Source: Jeotgalicoccus coquinae (GTDB lineage: Bacteria > Bacillota > Bacilli > Staphylococcales > Salinicoccaceae). Taken from it: a stretch of DNA of 64,000 bases. A program made the position numbers and the translations under genes. This document shows positions 26,019 to 35,200 of the stretch, in pieces. Numbering within the stretch: position 1 is the first letter of the stretch; each line of letters begins with the position of its first letter. The notes under the pieces are model-generated. The model did no database searches and was not told the DNA's origin. It saw only the letters and a program-made list of their open reading frames with translations. The stretch spans positions 1 through 64,000 of the forward strand of contig NZ_JACHFF010000002.1 of assembly GCF_014207425.1 (NCBI RefSeq). Direction: 5' to 3'.

Positions 26019-26399
26019 ATGAGCAGAAAAGCATTCAACACAAAAACAGTAAGCAGTTCGGGACCATACTCGCACGTTACAGATGCAGGAGATTTCCTTT
26101 ACTTCTCGGGACAGACGGCGAAAAACAGACTGGATGTTACTGAAGATTTAACCGGAGATATTGCAAAGCAGACTGAAGTTGCGTTCAATAACCTGTTTGA
26201 TGTTATGGCAGATATGGGTGTTACAGAAGAGCAGGTTGTTAAAGTGAACGTATACTTAACAACTATGAAGAACTTTGACGCGATGAATGAAGTATATAAA
26301 GAAAAATTCAGCGCACCATACCCGTCACGCACATGTGTTGCAGTATTGGAACTGCCACTTGGTGCAGAAGTTGAAATTGAAATGATTGTTAAGAAATAA
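26019..26399 (+). CDS. ridA: RidA-family enamine/imine deaminase
   Basis: 126 residues, full-length RidA (YjgF/YER057c/UK114). Conserved VSSSGPYSHV-like start, ending in PYPSRTCVAVLELPLGAEVEIEM with the catalytic arginine. RidA hydrolyses reactive 2-aminoacrylate-type imines made by PLP enzymes; related members sit in purine and pyrimidine degradation clusters. Transcribed away from pucR and preceded by an operator copy. RBS TAGGAGGGTG. Confidence 0.93.
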   Translation: MSRKAFNTKTVSSSGPYSHVTDAGDFLYFSGQTAKNRLDVTEDLTGDIAKQTEVAFNNLFDVMADMGVTEEQVVKVNVYLTTMKNFDAMNEVYKEKFSAPYPSRTCVAVLELPLGAEVEIEMIVKK

Positions 26400-26513
26400 T
26401 GATTGAATTGGAGCAGAATCCGGAAGACGGATTCTGCTCTATTTTATTTGTTCAAATTGGAAAATATAACTTAAATATCCTTTGTGATAAAATGCAGTTG
26501 AGGAGGCGTTACT

Positions 26514-26891
26514 ATGAAAGTCCTTATTTTTGACGGTGCCTGCAGTTTCTGCAATCTATTTGTGCGTTTCACAGTACGCATCAATCAAAACCCTGAACTT
26601 CGTATTACCGATTTTAACACTGGGTGGACGAAGGTAAATTATACGCCCGACAGCGATACAGACAGCGTTATTTATATCGCCAACGGCAGAACTTATATAT
26701 ATTCGGATGCCGTACTGCACATGCTTGCGGACGCGAACAGGTTATTTAAGCCCGTTGTTCTTCTTAAACTCATTCCTAAATTTATAAGAGATACGGTTTA
26801 TAAAACCGTTGCGAAATACCGTAAGAATATTCCTGCTGTAAATGTATGTGAACGGCCGTCACAGAAATTTATCGATATGTATTTAAGTTAA
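26514..26891 (+). CDS. DCC (DUF393) thiol-disulfide oxidoreductase-like protein
   Basis: 125 residues with the DCC family signature DGACSFC near residue 8-14 (DxxCxxC), and a thioredoxin-like beginning. The family, which includes Bacillus YuxK, is of uncertain function. RBS GAGGAGG. Lies 114 bp after ridA without a terminator between them, but no other link is seen. Confidence 0.85.
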   Translation: MKVLIFDGACSFCNLFVRFTVRINQNPELRITDFNTGWTKVNYTPDSDTDSVIYIANGRTYIYSDAVLHMLADANRLFKPVVLLKLIPKFIRDTVYKTVAKYRKNIPAVNVCERPSQKFIDMYLS

Positions 26892-26895
26892 TAGA

Positions 26896-26934
26896 TAAAA
26901 GCTCCGGTAATGGCTGCATTACCGGAGCTTTTTC
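26896..26934. terminator. Bidirectional terminator
   Basis: Stem AAAAGCTCCGGTAAT / ATTACCGGAGCTTTT with loop GGCTGC between convergent genes. Confidence 0.88.
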
Positions 26935-26951
26935 TATATTGCATAATCTGT

Positions 26952-27875
26952 TTAAAAAATATTCAACGCTGTATAAATAACGAGAGGCAGCGTTATTGCG
27001 CTTAACAGTGTACTCATCATCACAATCTCCGCTGCATATTCCGGATCATCACTGTACTGCTGTGCAATGACCGAACTGTTCACTGATGCAGGCATTGCAG
27101 TCGTGATCAGTATCGCCTGTGCAACAACACCTTCCACGTTAAACAATAACAGCATCGGCAGTGCCATTGCCGGTATAATTAACAGTTTTACTGCTGTTGC
27201 GATAAATGCAGTAAATCTGAGATGACGGAATTTTATCCCGGCAATCTGGGTTCCCAGGATAAACAGCACCATACCGATCATCGCATCTCTTATGTAATCA
27301 AGTGAAGATATTACCGGTACCGGCAGAGTAAGCTGGAAATAATTAAATATCAATCCTAAAAACAAACCGTAAAATATCGGCATTTTAAAATACCCGAGGA
27401 GTGCTTTAAATTTCCCTACATTTTCTGCACTCAGCACGAAAATGCCGTATGAGTATGCAATTATATTTTGGAATACCACCATCATGACCTGAACGCTCAT
27501 CGCAAACGGATCACTTTTAAATACCAGGTCGTTTACCGGTACACCGTAGTTTCCGGCATTATAAAACAAACTCGAGTTCGTAAATAATACAGTCTGCTGA
27601 CCTTTAACTCCGGATATTGCTGCAATAATTCTCGATACAGCATAGGATATCAGTGCAAAGATAAATAGAAATAACATTATGTATAAGAGCAGACTGAAGT
27701 CTATATCCGAGCTGTACAGGTTCATAAAAATGAAGCCTGGAATAATATAGCTAACCATCAGCTTGCCGAGTGTCGGACGGTCGAGGTTTAATTTCAGCTG
27801 TGCAATGTAACCGATAAAAACAATGATTGCTATCGGCAGCATAACATTTGTTAAAATAAACAGAAACTCAGTCAT
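26952..27875 (-). CDS. AEC (auxin efflux carrier-type) family transporter
   Basis: 307 residues, ten hydrophobic segments in two five-helix repeats, with the family motifs NAGNYG and a late ITTAMPASVNSSVIAQQY, matching the conserved asparagine/proline break of AEC proteins. Members move malate, malonate and other small acids; substrate here unknown. RBS AAGGAG. 15 bp after the DUF188 gene. Confidence 0.9.
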   Translation of the reverse strand: MTEFLFILTNVMLPIAIIVFIGYIAQLKLNLDRPTLGKLMVSYIIPGFIFMNLYSSDIDFSLLLYIMLFLFIFALISYAVSRIIAAISGVKGQQTVLFTNSSLFYNAGNYGVPVNDLVFKSDPFAMSVQVMMVVFQNIIAYSYGIFVLSAENVGKFKALLGYFKMPIFYGLFLGLIFNYFQLTLPVPVISSLDYIRDAMIGMVLFILGTQIAGIKFRHLRFTAFIATAVKLLIIPAMALPMLLLFNVEGVVAQAILITTAMPASVNSSVIAQQYSDDPEYAAEIVMMSTLLSAITLPLVIYTALNIF

Positions 27876-27890
27876 GAATTTATTCTCTCC

Positions 27891-28334
27891 TTACTTCTTT
27901 GCAATTGATTGTTTAAATAACTTTAGGAATGAATTCTTATCTTCCCCGGACAAAGCTTTCGGTCCCTTTGTCCGTCCGCCGCCTCTTCTGATAACGCTGC
28001 TCATGTGACGTGTTTCAAGCAGATGATCCATATTCATTTTATTATACTCAAAACCTGTATGATGCAGTACTTTACAGCCTTTCGGCAGCAGCAGTGATGC
28101 CAAACCGTAATCCTGTGTGACAATCACATCTCCCGCTTCAGCCAGCTGGACAATTTTATAATCCGCAGCGTCGGGACCTGCATCTACATATACTGCCCTT
28201 ACATGTGAATCGAGTTCCTTTGAACTGAAATGCGAAAGACTCGATACGAGTATGACTTCTATATTCTTATCTTTAGTTTCTTTCGCAACAATGTCCTTTA
28301 CCGGACAAGCATCCGCGTCGATAATCACTTTCAT
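27891..28334 (-). CDS. YaiI/YqxD (DUF188) family protein
   Basis: 147 residues from the ATG at 28334 (GGCGGTGG ahead). MKVIIDADACPVKD start, then VTQDYGLASLLLPKGCKVLHHTG, a PIN-like fold signature, and a basic C-terminus RRGGGRTKGPKAL. A probable NYN/PIN-like nuclease relative without an assigned role. Upstream in-frame ATGs are not supported by any RBS. Confidence 0.9.
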   Translation of the reverse strand: MKVIIDADACPVKDIVAKETKDKNIEVILVSSLSHFSSKELDSHVRAVYVDAGPDAADYKIVQLAEAGDVIVTQDYGLASLLLPKGCKVLHHTGFEYNKMNMDHLLETRHMSSVIRRGGGRTKGPKALSGEDKNSFLKLFKQSIAKK

Positions 28335-28546
28335 AAAATACCACCGCCTTTTTAGTAGAATCTTAATTATATCAAACATAATTTACTATTCCCCGCCAAA
28401 TTCTTCCCACTTCAATTTGATCCTCTGTGTTTTTATGATTTTTGATAAAAAAGGAGTTAAGTTTTAGCTGATCAGACAATGATTTACGGCATTTTTTTCT
28501 TTATTATGGGAGAGGTTATTAAAACTATAATTAAATAGGAAACGGT

Positions 28547-29929
28547 GTGATATACGACATGATGAAACATCTTAAAAATGTCGATAACTGGCTTGGCGGC
28601 CTTCAATGGTTAATGTATATATTTATCAATACAGTTGTTGTACCGATTACAATGGGGGCAGCTTTTGATCTGTCACAGGCGGAAATTGTCAGTACAATGC
28701 AATTCTCATTTATTCTTGGCGGAATCGCGTGTCTGATGCAGGTATTTATCGGTCACAGAAGACCGATTATGGACGGACCTTCAGGTCTTTGGTGGGGAGT
28801 GCTTCTGGCACTGTCATCACTTGCTGCAGCACAGGGCATGCCAATTACTGAAGTTGGCGGAAGTATCGCAACAGGATTAATTATTACAGGAATTCTTACT
28901 GTAATAATCGGTTTAACAGGTGTCGGTTACTACCTGGAGAAATTATTTAACCCAAGTGTAATGGGTGTGTTTATGCTTTTATTCGGGGTTTCCCTTTGTA
29001 TCAGTTTCTTCAAAGGAATGGTTGGATTACCATTTGGCGGCGGAGACGGTCCGACAGAAATTCAAATCGGTCCTGCAATTCTATCATTCGTAATTGTTAT
29101 CCTTGTACTGATTTTAACAATACGCGGATCTAACAAACTTTCACAGTACGCAATGTTGATTGGTATTATCGTCGGCTGGCCTGCATACTTATTATTATTC
29201 GGTTCAGATGCACAGCTTACAAGCGGCACTGCAAGTTCACTTGAAATCTTCTGGTTCCCGCTCGGTTCACCGGCATGGAATATCGGAATTATACTTACAG
29301 TAGTAATTACAGGTATGCTTAACTTATCTAAACAGTACGGCTCTATTAAAGGAACAGATCCTATTTATCCGGATTCACCTTCAACGGGTAAAGATTACAG
29401 AAACTCATTTACAATTACCGGTATTATGACTATCATCCCGGGATTCCTTGGACTGGTTCCATATTCACCATTTGTATCATCAATAGGATTTATTCAGCAG
29501 ACTAAGATTTACGAGCGTATGCCGTTTATCTTCGGAGCGATTATGTTCTTTGTAATGGGTGCTATCCCGCAAATCGGTTCATTCTTTACAATGATCCCGT
29601 TAAGTGTCGGGTGTGCGGTGCTATTCGTTTCATACGTACAGCTTTTCGGTTCTGCGTGGGACTGGTTCAAGCTTGTGGAATTCAACAGCCTGAATATTTA
29701 CCGGGCGGCGATTCCTATGTTCCTGGGATTAGTACTTATGGCGATACCGGGCTCAGCATTCGCAAGTCTTCCCGGCTACGTACAGCCATTACTTTCAAGC
29801 GGACTGCTAATGGGTACGATTATCTCCATCGCGATGGAAAACTTCCTGAACTGGGATAAAGTCGGCACTACAATCTCAAACAACATTGGTAAAAATATTG
29901 AAAAAGAAGAACCTGTTAATAAGTTATAA
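28547..29929 (+). CDS. NCS2-family xanthine/uracil permease
   Basis: 460 residues, NCS2 (nucleobase-ascorbate transporter) with about 12-14 hydrophobic segments; starts at a GTG (28547) 6 nt after AGGA; ATGs at 28559 and 28562 are alternatives. The GPSGLWWG loop and the GSIKGTDPIYPD region match the uncharacterised uracil/xanthine branch. It lies alone with a 167-bp upstream gap that holds no recognisable purine riboswitch or T-box. Confidence 0.85.
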   Translation: MIYDMMKHLKNVDNWLGGLQWLMYIFINTVVVPITMGAAFDLSQAEIVSTMQFSFILGGIACLMQVFIGHRRPIMDGPSGLWWGVLLALSSLAAAQGMPITEVGGSIATGLIITGILTVIIGLTGVGYYLEKLFNPSVMGVFMLLFGVSLCISFFKGMVGLPFGGGDGPTEIQIGPAILSFVIVILVLILTIRGSNKLSQYAMLIGIIVGWPAYLLLFGSDAQLTSGTASSLEIFWFPLGSPAWNIGIILTVVITGMLNLSKQYGSIKGTDPIYPDSPSTGKDYRNSFTITGIMTIIPGFLGLVPYSPFVSSIGFIQQTKIYERMPFIFGAIMFFVMGAIPQIGSFFTMIPLSVGCAVLFVSYVQLFGSAWDWFKLVEFNSLNIYRAAIPMFLGLVLMAIPGSAFASLPGYVQPLLSSGLLMGTIISIAMENFLNWDKVGTTISNNIGKNIEKEEPVNKL

Positions 29930-29938
29930 ATAAATTTA

Positions 29939-29973
29939 AACAAGCTCTGTCCGGATGGACGGAGCTTGTTTTG
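29939..29973 (+). terminator. Terminator of the NCS2 permease
   Basis: Stem CAAGCTCTGTCC / GGACGGAGCTTG with one G-U pair and 4-nt loop, then TTTT. Confidence 0.8.
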
Positions 29974-30059
29974 TATGTGTCAGCAGGATAAAACCTTTCA
30001 GCAATATGATAAGGTAGAGGCAGTGTCAGATAAATTGAATAAAGTGAGGGGTTCTAATT

Positions 30060-30569
30060 ATGGACGTAAAATATCCTATTGGTAAATTGCAGGTTCCCGA
30101 AAACGTTACGCTTAACGACATTCAAAAATATCTTGGTGATATCAGTACTTATACTGAACGTCTCCGCGCTGAAGTCGATTCACTGACTGAAGCAGAGTTA
30201 AATAAAACTTACCGCGAGGGCAGTTGGAACGTTCGGCAGCTGGTTCATCACATCGCTGATTCACAGCTGAATATGTATCAGCGTCTGAAGCTTGCATTAA
30301 CTGATGATAATCCCAAAGTTCCGGAGTTCATTCAGGATAAATGGGCAATACTTCCGGACAGCAAACTGCCGGTCGAGAGTTCAATTAAAATACTTGAAGG
30401 TATTAACGAACACGTTGTTGCACTTGGTAACAGCTTAACTGAAGATCAGCTTACACGTGTGTTTACACACCAGGTGAACAGCGAAATTTCAGTCGGCACT
30501 AAAGTTGCCAAATTATCGTGGCATGAAGAACATCATTTAGCCCATATTAAAATTGCTCTTTCAAAATAA
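30060..30569 (+). CDS. bstA: Bacillithiol S-transferase BstA (YfiT/DinB-like)
   Basis: 169 residues of the DinB four-helix fold. The metal-binding histidines are VHHIADSQ (H-x3-D pair) and the C-terminal WHEEHHLAH. YfiT/BstA adds bacillithiol to electrophiles, which fits a Staphylococcaceae host that uses bacillithiol. RBS AGTGAGGGG. Single gene between two terminators. Confidence 0.88.
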   Translation: MDVKYPIGKLQVPENVTLNDIQKYLGDISTYTERLRAEVDSLTEAELNKTYREGSWNVRQLVHHIADSQLNMYQRLKLALTDDNPKVPEFIQDKWAILPDSKLPVESSIKILEGINEHVVALGNSLTEDQLTRVFTHQVNSEISVGTKVAKLSWHEEHHLAHIKIALSK

Positions 30570-30571
30570 AT

Positions 30572-30616
30572 ATAAGAAGAGCTCCCTTTAAAAATTTAAA
30601 GGGAGCTCTTCTTATT
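30572..30616. terminator. Bidirectional terminator overlapping the next stop codon
   Basis: 19-bp perfect arms AAGAAGAGCTCCCTTTAAA / TTTAAAGGGAGCTCTTCTT at 30574-30592 and 30595-30613. It embraces the stop of the lipoprotein gene on the other strand. Confidence 0.88.
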
Positions 30617-31547
30617 CGAGTTCAATAATGTTCAAATCAAGCAGATGATCGTCATGGAAACTGATATTAATATAGTTCGCACCTTTGACTTCAGGTAAAT
30701 AAGCAGGAACGGCTGTAATCTCTTCAGTTTCTATAAAGTTACGGCCCTTGTAATAACTGATATAAGCAGGTGCCGTAATCACATACGTTTCACCTGAATC
30801 ATATTCCAGTGCTCCTGTAATATAGTAACTTTCATCCTCAACAAATTCCCCTTCATTATCAATGCGTTCACCGGTAAATACATCTTCTCCTGTCAGAAAT
30901 TCCTGACCAAACATAATTGTTCCGGCCATACCGTCTTCTACAGGCTTGCCGCGTCCAATGAGTGCATCGGGGGTAGTATTTACTTCATTATCTGCTGTCG
31001 CGTCTTCCACGGCTTCATTCATCAGCTGAACAGTATCTTTCTCAGGTTCACTGAAACTTACTATCACACGATCCGCTTCAGGTACATTTTCTATAATATG
31101 CGGACCGTCATGTCCGTAGTTATTCGTTTTAATAAATTCACTACCGTAAAAGTAAGATACATAAGAAGCTGTTGTAACAGTATAATCCTGTGCTGCATTG
31201 TACTCGATTGGATTTGTGCGTGTCATATGACCGCGTGCATCGTCTTCTCCGCTGTAATTAATCCAGTGACCATTGACGCGTTCGATATCAGCCATTACAT
31301 TAACGGGTTCTGCAGGTTTCTCTGCCGCTTCGTCTTCTGTCTCTTCTTCACCAGCTGACTCATCACCTGCATTTTCTGTACTTTCACTGCCGGCATCATT
31401 CGACGTTTCTTCAGCTTCTGTATCTGCTTCTTCAGTTTCCTCTGCCTTTGTTTCTTCTGCTTCAGGTTCGTCTACCGGTACTTCATCTGTATCACTGCAC
31501 CCGGCCAGTATAAATGCCCCGGCAAGCATAAGTATAAACAGCCTCAT
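30612..31547 (-). CDS. Acidic lipoprotein with a two-fold repeated domain
   Basis: 311 residues from the ATG at 31547 (RBS GGGGAGAGG). Lipobox LAGC, lipidated Cys at 17. Residues 20-80 are a disordered E/A/T-rich linker. Two copies of a beta-rich domain follow, around 100-160 and 225-290, sharing Y-N/D-x3-Y-x2-T-x3-Y-V/I-SY-x2-G-x2-FI-x-T. I do not recognise the family. It is anchored to the outer face of the membrane; function unknown. Confidence 0.8.
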   Translation of the reverse strand: MRLFILMLAGAFILAGCSDTDEVPVDEPEAEETKAEETEEADTEAEETSNDAGSESTENAGDESAGEEETEDEAAEKPAEPVNVMADIERVNGHWINYSGEDDARGHMTRTNPIEYNAAQDYTVTTASYVSYFYGSEFIKTNNYGHDGPHIIENVPEADRVIVSFSEPEKDTVQLMNEAVEDATADNEVNTTPDALIGRGKPVEDGMAGTIMFGQEFLTGEDVFTGERIDNEGEFVEDESYYITGALEYDSGETYVITAPAYISYYKGRNFIETEEITAVPAYLPEVKGANYINISFHDDHLLDLNIIELE

Positions 31548-31625
31548 GGCCTCTCCCCCTGTCTCTTTATTCCCCTTAATTGTATGTAACATTATTAACC
31601 TATACCCATATTTCCCTAAAATAAT

Positions 31626-31660
31626 AAAACGCTGTCTGATTTTTCATCAGACAGCGCTTC
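31626..31660 (-). terminator. Terminator of SDR gene 2
   Basis: Stem ACGCTGTCTGAT / ATCAGACAGCGCT with loop TTTTC; A4 on the plus strand gives the U tract. Confidence 0.8.
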
Positions 31661-31674
31661 TCTAATCTATTTAC

Positions 31675-32391
31675 TTACGGGTTATTTGACCATAATCCAG
31701 CGTGTTTCAGTACAACACGTTTATTTAATTTAAGCTGGGCAACAATCAGTTCAGCCAGATCTTCCGCCTGCATTACTTTCTCGGGATTGCCGTCTGTTAA
31801 GTTCAGTTCAACAGCCATATCAGTTGCGACTGTACTTGGTGTTAAAGTTGTCACGCGGATGTTATGCTTACGCACTTCCATCATCAGTGATTCACTTAAA
31901 CCGATAACGGCAGCTTTCGATGCAGAATATGCACTTGTGATTGCTCCGCCTTTTTGTCCGGCAGTTGATGAAATGTTAATGATGTCGCCTGTATTGCGTT
32001 CGATCATTTCCGGCAGTACTGCACGCGTTGTGTAGTAAACGCCGTTTACGTTAACATTTAAAATGTTTGTCCACTCTTCCGGAGTCAGTTCCATGAAGTT
32101 TCCAAACTTCGAAATACCTGCGTTGTTCAAGAGAATATCAATCGGTCCTAATTCACCGCGAATTGATTCCACCGCTGAAGTAATTGCATCGATATCCGAT
32201 ACATCTGCTGCAGCGATTGCTGTTTTCACATCGTAGCTCTTAAGCTCTTCCTGAACTTTCTCCAGGTTTTCAATTGTACGGCCGACAAGACCGATATTTA
32301 CACCTTCTGCTGCAAGAGCCAGTGCTGTTGTACGGCCGATACCGCGACCTGCTCCTGTAATTAATGCTGTTTTACCGCTTATGTTCTGCAT
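31675..32391 (-). CDS. Short-chain dehydrogenase/reductase, paralogue
   Basis: 238 residues, classical SDR with TGAGRGIG (12-19), NNAG (89-92), S142, Y155, K159 (YSASK). Same length class and residue register as the SDR at 8619-9338, with similar ends; the two probably arose by gene duplication. FabG-like, but not linked to fatty acid genes. RBS AAAGGAG. Confidence 0.9.
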   Translation of the reverse strand: MQNISGKTALITGAGRGIGRTTALALAAEGVNIGLVGRTIENLEKVQEELKSYDVKTAIAAADVSDIDAITSAVESIRGELGPIDILLNNAGISKFGNFMELTPEEWTNILNVNVNGVYYTTRAVLPEMIERNTGDIINISSTAGQKGGAITSAYSASKAAVIGLSESLMMEVRKHNIRVTTLTPSTVATDMAVELNLTDGNPEKVMQAEDLAELIVAQLKLNKRVVLKHAGLWSNNP

Positions 32392-32457
32392 GTTGAAATC
32401 TCCTTTAGTTCATATATTCATTAATAATTTTAGCATGTTATTCACTTTTAAGATAAC

Positions 32458-33138
32458 TTATGAATTTAAAATACCAGCCAGTTCATGCAGATTTTTAATT
32501 TCGTAATCTGCTTTAATATCAGTCCCGTTTTCAAGTCCGTAAGGATTGTACCAGACCGAAGCAATCTCCGCATTACTGGCTCCGGCAATATCAGAAACGA
32601 GACTGTCACCAATCATCAGTATTTCTGAAGGTTTAAGTTCTGCTCTCTTCATACTTTCTGTAAAGAAACTGATATTCGGTTTTGCACTGCCGATATCATC
32701 CGATACATATAAATCAGTGAAGTACCGCTTCAGTCCGGACAACTGCAGTCTGTTCTCCTGCATTGTCAGCACGCCGTTGGAAGCTGCGTATATTTTATGA
32801 TTTGCTGATATTTTCTTCAGTACTTCTTCTATACCGGGTTCCATAATGAACTGCTCTCCAAGAATCTTGCCAAAATACTCTTTGGCAAGATTACTGTCGT
32901 AATCCAGGCCAAGTGTTTCCGACAGCTCGGCGAACCTTATATCAAGCACATCCGCCACTGTCAGCAGTTCTTCCTTCTGCTCTTTCCACAAACGTTCATC
33001 AATTGCAGAAAACGATTCAAACACATCTTTGTTATATTCAAGATTGAGCGTCGAGAAAGTTTCTTTTAACGCACTCTCACTGCATTTCTTAAAATTAAAT
33101 ACTGTATCATCGATATCCAGAAAAATAGCTTTATACAT
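32458..33138 (-). CDS. HAD-IA pyrimidine nucleotidase-like phosphatase (YjjG type)
   Basis: 226 residues: motif I FLDIDDTVFNF (DxD, nucleophile D8), motif II AASNG, motif III K in GSAKPNISFF, motif IV MIGDSLVSDIAGAS. YjjG-type enzymes act on noncanonical pyrimidine nucleotides; related HADs are similar, so the assignment is moderate. RBS GGGAG. Runs opposite to the VOC gene. Confidence 0.85.
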   Translation of the reverse strand: MYKAIFLDIDDTVFNFKKCSESALKETFSTLNLEYNKDVFESFSAIDERLWKEQKEELLTVADVLDIRFAELSETLGLDYDSNLAKEYFGKILGEQFIMEPGIEEVLKKISANHKIYAASNGVLTMQENRLQLSGLKRYFTDLYVSDDIGSAKPNISFFTESMKRAELKPSEILMIGDSLVSDIAGASNAEIASVWYNPYGLENGTDIKADYEIKNLHELAGILNS

Positions 33139-33275
33139 ATAATTACTCCCGTAAATGATTTAGTCACAAACTCAAAGTCCACGATATCAATAATAATTAA
33201 CATACTCAATACTTTCATTTATATACCGATTTATTATACTCTTAAGGTACAATCTAAATAAATGAGGTGCAAATG

Positions 33276-33659
33276 ATGAATATTATCGTTACAAGTCTGT
33301 TCGTCGACGATCAGGACAAAGCATTACAATTTTATACAGATGTCCTCGGATTCATTAAAAAACATGACGTCCCGGCAGGCAAGTTCAGATGGATTACAGT
33401 TGTATCGAGAGACAACGAACACGGTACAGAACTCGTCCTTGAGCCTAATGACAACATCGCAGCACAGGATTATCAGAACAGCCTGATGCAGCAGGGTATA
33501 CCTGCAACAATGTTCGGAGTGGAAGATATCGATAAAGAATATGAACGCTTAAAAGCACACGGCGTTGAATTTACGATGGAACCGAAAGCAGCTGGAGATA
33601 TGAAGCTCGCAGTATTTAACGATACGTGCGGCAATCTTATTCAGCTTATAGAACAGTAA
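33276..33659 (+). CDS. VOC (glyoxalase/bleomycin resistance) family protein
   Basis: 127 residues from the ATG at 33276, chosen because GAGG lies 8 nt upstream; a GTG at 33267 has no spacing. One VOC module pair (LFVDDQDKALQFYTDVLGF, and VEDIDKEYERLKAHGVEF) with the C-terminal CGNLIQLIEQ. Could be a dioxygenase, epimerase or antibiotic-binding protein; ligands do not settle it. Confidence 0.87.
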   Translation: MNIIVTSLFVDDQDKALQFYTDVLGFIKKHDVPAGKFRWITVVSRDNEHGTELVLEPNDNIAAQDYQNSLMQQGIPATMFGVEDIDKEYERLKAHGVEFTMEPKAAGDMKLAVFNDTCGNLIQLIEQ

Positions 33660-33695
33660 AAAAAAGCACTTCCCGATTGGGAAGTGCTTTTTCTT
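33658..33695. terminator. Bidirectional terminator
   Basis: 14-bp perfect stem AAAAAGCACTTCCC / GGGAAGTGCTTTTT with a 4-nt loop, between convergent genes. Confidence 0.9.
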
Positions 33696-33696
33696 T

Positions 33697-34533
33697 CTAA
33701 ATCAAGCTGAGTTTTGTTAATCCGTCCGGCAGCATCTCTGCAATGTATATATCACCGTGCTTATCCACAGTTAGACCATGCCCAAAAGTACCAAATGTAC
33801 GGCATCTGCCGATAAACTCATCATCAGCATTAAACACATGCAGCGCCGGAACCTGGTCTGTCACATAGATAAAACCTTCGCTATCCTGATATATATCCAT
33901 CGGATGGAAAACATTAGATAATTCCTTTAAATACGTCCCGTTCTGATTAAAAATCTGCACCCGGTTGTTTTCTCTGTCAGCCACAAGCACTCTTTCCTTC
34001 TGATCAACTAAAATAGAGTGCGGTGTAATGAAGCTGCCTTCCTCAGATCCAATTTGTCCCCACGTGTGCAACAATTCTCCCGCTTCATTAAAGTGATGAA
34101 TGTGAGTATTACCGTAACCATCTGATATAAACATATCCTTATCTTTTGAAAAAGCAATATCTGTCGGATGGTTAAAGGGCTCACCTGTATTTCCCGGGTT
34201 ACTTTCATCTCCAATAATCCGGAGTATTTCTCCCTTTTTATTGAAAACTACGATTCTGTGATGATCTCTCTCCACTACAAAAATTTCGCCTTCCGGGCTG
34301 ATTTCCAAGTAATGTGCATCCGTAACTTCGTTGTTACGCCATTGATTGACCATCTTTCCATCAGCACTGAATATTAGCATGAATGGATCGCTTCTCTGAA
34401 GAAGGTATATATAACCCTCATCATCATTGGATACAGCTGTAATGTTCCTGAGATAGTGAGTTGCTTTATCTTCCACCCACTGACTGTCCACTTTGTATTT
34501 TTTATTTCCCAGCCCGAACACCTGATTATTCAT
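33697..34533 (-). CDS. NHL-repeat beta-propeller protein
   Basis: 278 residues from the ATG at 34533 (RBS AGGGGTGAG); upstream in-frame start at 34581 has none. About five or six NHL-type repeats, each with the DhxGxIYV- or DxxxRI-type pattern, for example GEIFVVERDHHRIVVFN and RVLVADRENNRVQIFN. Similar propellers act as lyases (peptidyl-amidating lyase fold) or as binding scaffolds; no signal peptide, so cytoplasmic. Function unknown. Confidence 0.82.
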   Translation of the reverse strand: MNNQVFGLGNKKYKVDSQWVEDKATHYLRNITAVSNDDEGYIYLLQRSDPFMLIFSADGKMVNQWRNNEVTDAHYLEISPEGEIFVVERDHHRIVVFNKKGEILRIIGDESNPGNTGEPFNHPTDIAFSKDKDMFISDGYGNTHIHHFNEAGELLHTWGQIGSEEGSFITPHSILVDQKERVLVADRENNRVQIFNQNGTYLKELSNVFHPMDIYQDSEGFIYVTDQVPALHVFNADDEFIGRCRTFGTFGHGLTVDKHGDIYIAEMLPDGLTKLSLI

Positions 34534-34622
34534 AACTTTACTCACCCCTGTAATATTTCCCTGTTTACTGTACAGTACCATATTAACAAAATGGCGCTGC
34601 TGATTTTAAAAACAGTTTTTCA

Positions 34623-35069
34623 CTATCCATACTTCTTCTGGTGTGCTTTCTTCAGTTTCAGATAATCTTTATCTTCGCGTACTTTTATCCATTTCTCTTC
34701 AAAGATAGAAGCTGATTCCGCTTTTTCGGGGTCAATATCTCTTTCCTTCACTTCACCATTTTCATCGTACTTTCTGCCGCCTTTATAATTGGCATAACGG
34801 CGTGATCTTGTATAACCCATCTGCAGAAACTTCCTCGCGATGTCCATACCGATAAAATCATCGTTGTCTTTATAATCCAAATACATCTGATAGATCTTAT
34901 CAGACGACTCTTCCGCTATCTCAGGCGTCTTAAATCTCCAGTGCTGAAGTATTTCACTCTTATAAGGCTCTACCAGCAGCACGCCCTGTTCGCCTCTTCC
35001 CACCCTGTAGAGTTCAGGCTGCTCACGAAAATTTATATTATCAAAATCCAAATCATAATCAAATGCCAT
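34623..35069 (-). CDS. DUF4385 family protein
   Basis: 148 residues from the ATG at 35069 (RBS GGGAGG); the long frame to 35186 overlaps a terminator. FREQPELYRVGRGEQGVLLVEPYKSE and RYANYKGGRKY agree with DUF4385, a family known from bacteria and phages with no assigned role. Basic C-terminus. Alone, after the rpsI terminator. Confidence 0.8.
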   Translation of the reverse strand: MAFDYDLDFDNINFREQPELYRVGRGEQGVLLVEPYKSEILQHWRFKTPEIAEESSDKIYQMYLDYKDNDDFIGMDIARKFLQMGYTRSRRYANYKGGRKYDENGEVKERDIDPEKAESASIFEEKWIKVREDKDYLKLKKAHQKKYG

Positions 35070-35148
35070 ATCGGTTACCTCCCTGCAGCTTTCACAGTTA
35101 TAATACCCTCTTGACCATGACAAATGCTTTATATTGGAATTGTATAAA

Positions 35149-35185
35149 AATAAAAAAGCACTCCCGCAATGGGGAGTGCTTTCCA
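35149..35185 (-). terminator. Terminator of rplM-rpsI
   Basis: 11-bp stem AAAGCACTCCC / GGGAGTGCTTT with loop GCAATG and an A-rich left flank for the minus-strand U tract. Confidence 0.85.
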
Positions 35186-35200
35186 ATATATAAATATATA

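Noticed and set aside
28380-28546. Purine riboswitch or PucR box ahead of the NCS2 permease
   Set aside because: No aptamer core pattern and no TTATC-N7-GATAR match; only a loose TTATGATTTTTGATAA.
31098-31665. Serine-rich open frames opposite the lipoprotein gene
   Set aside because: They mirror the acidic linker codons of the lipoprotein on the other strand and lack an RBS.
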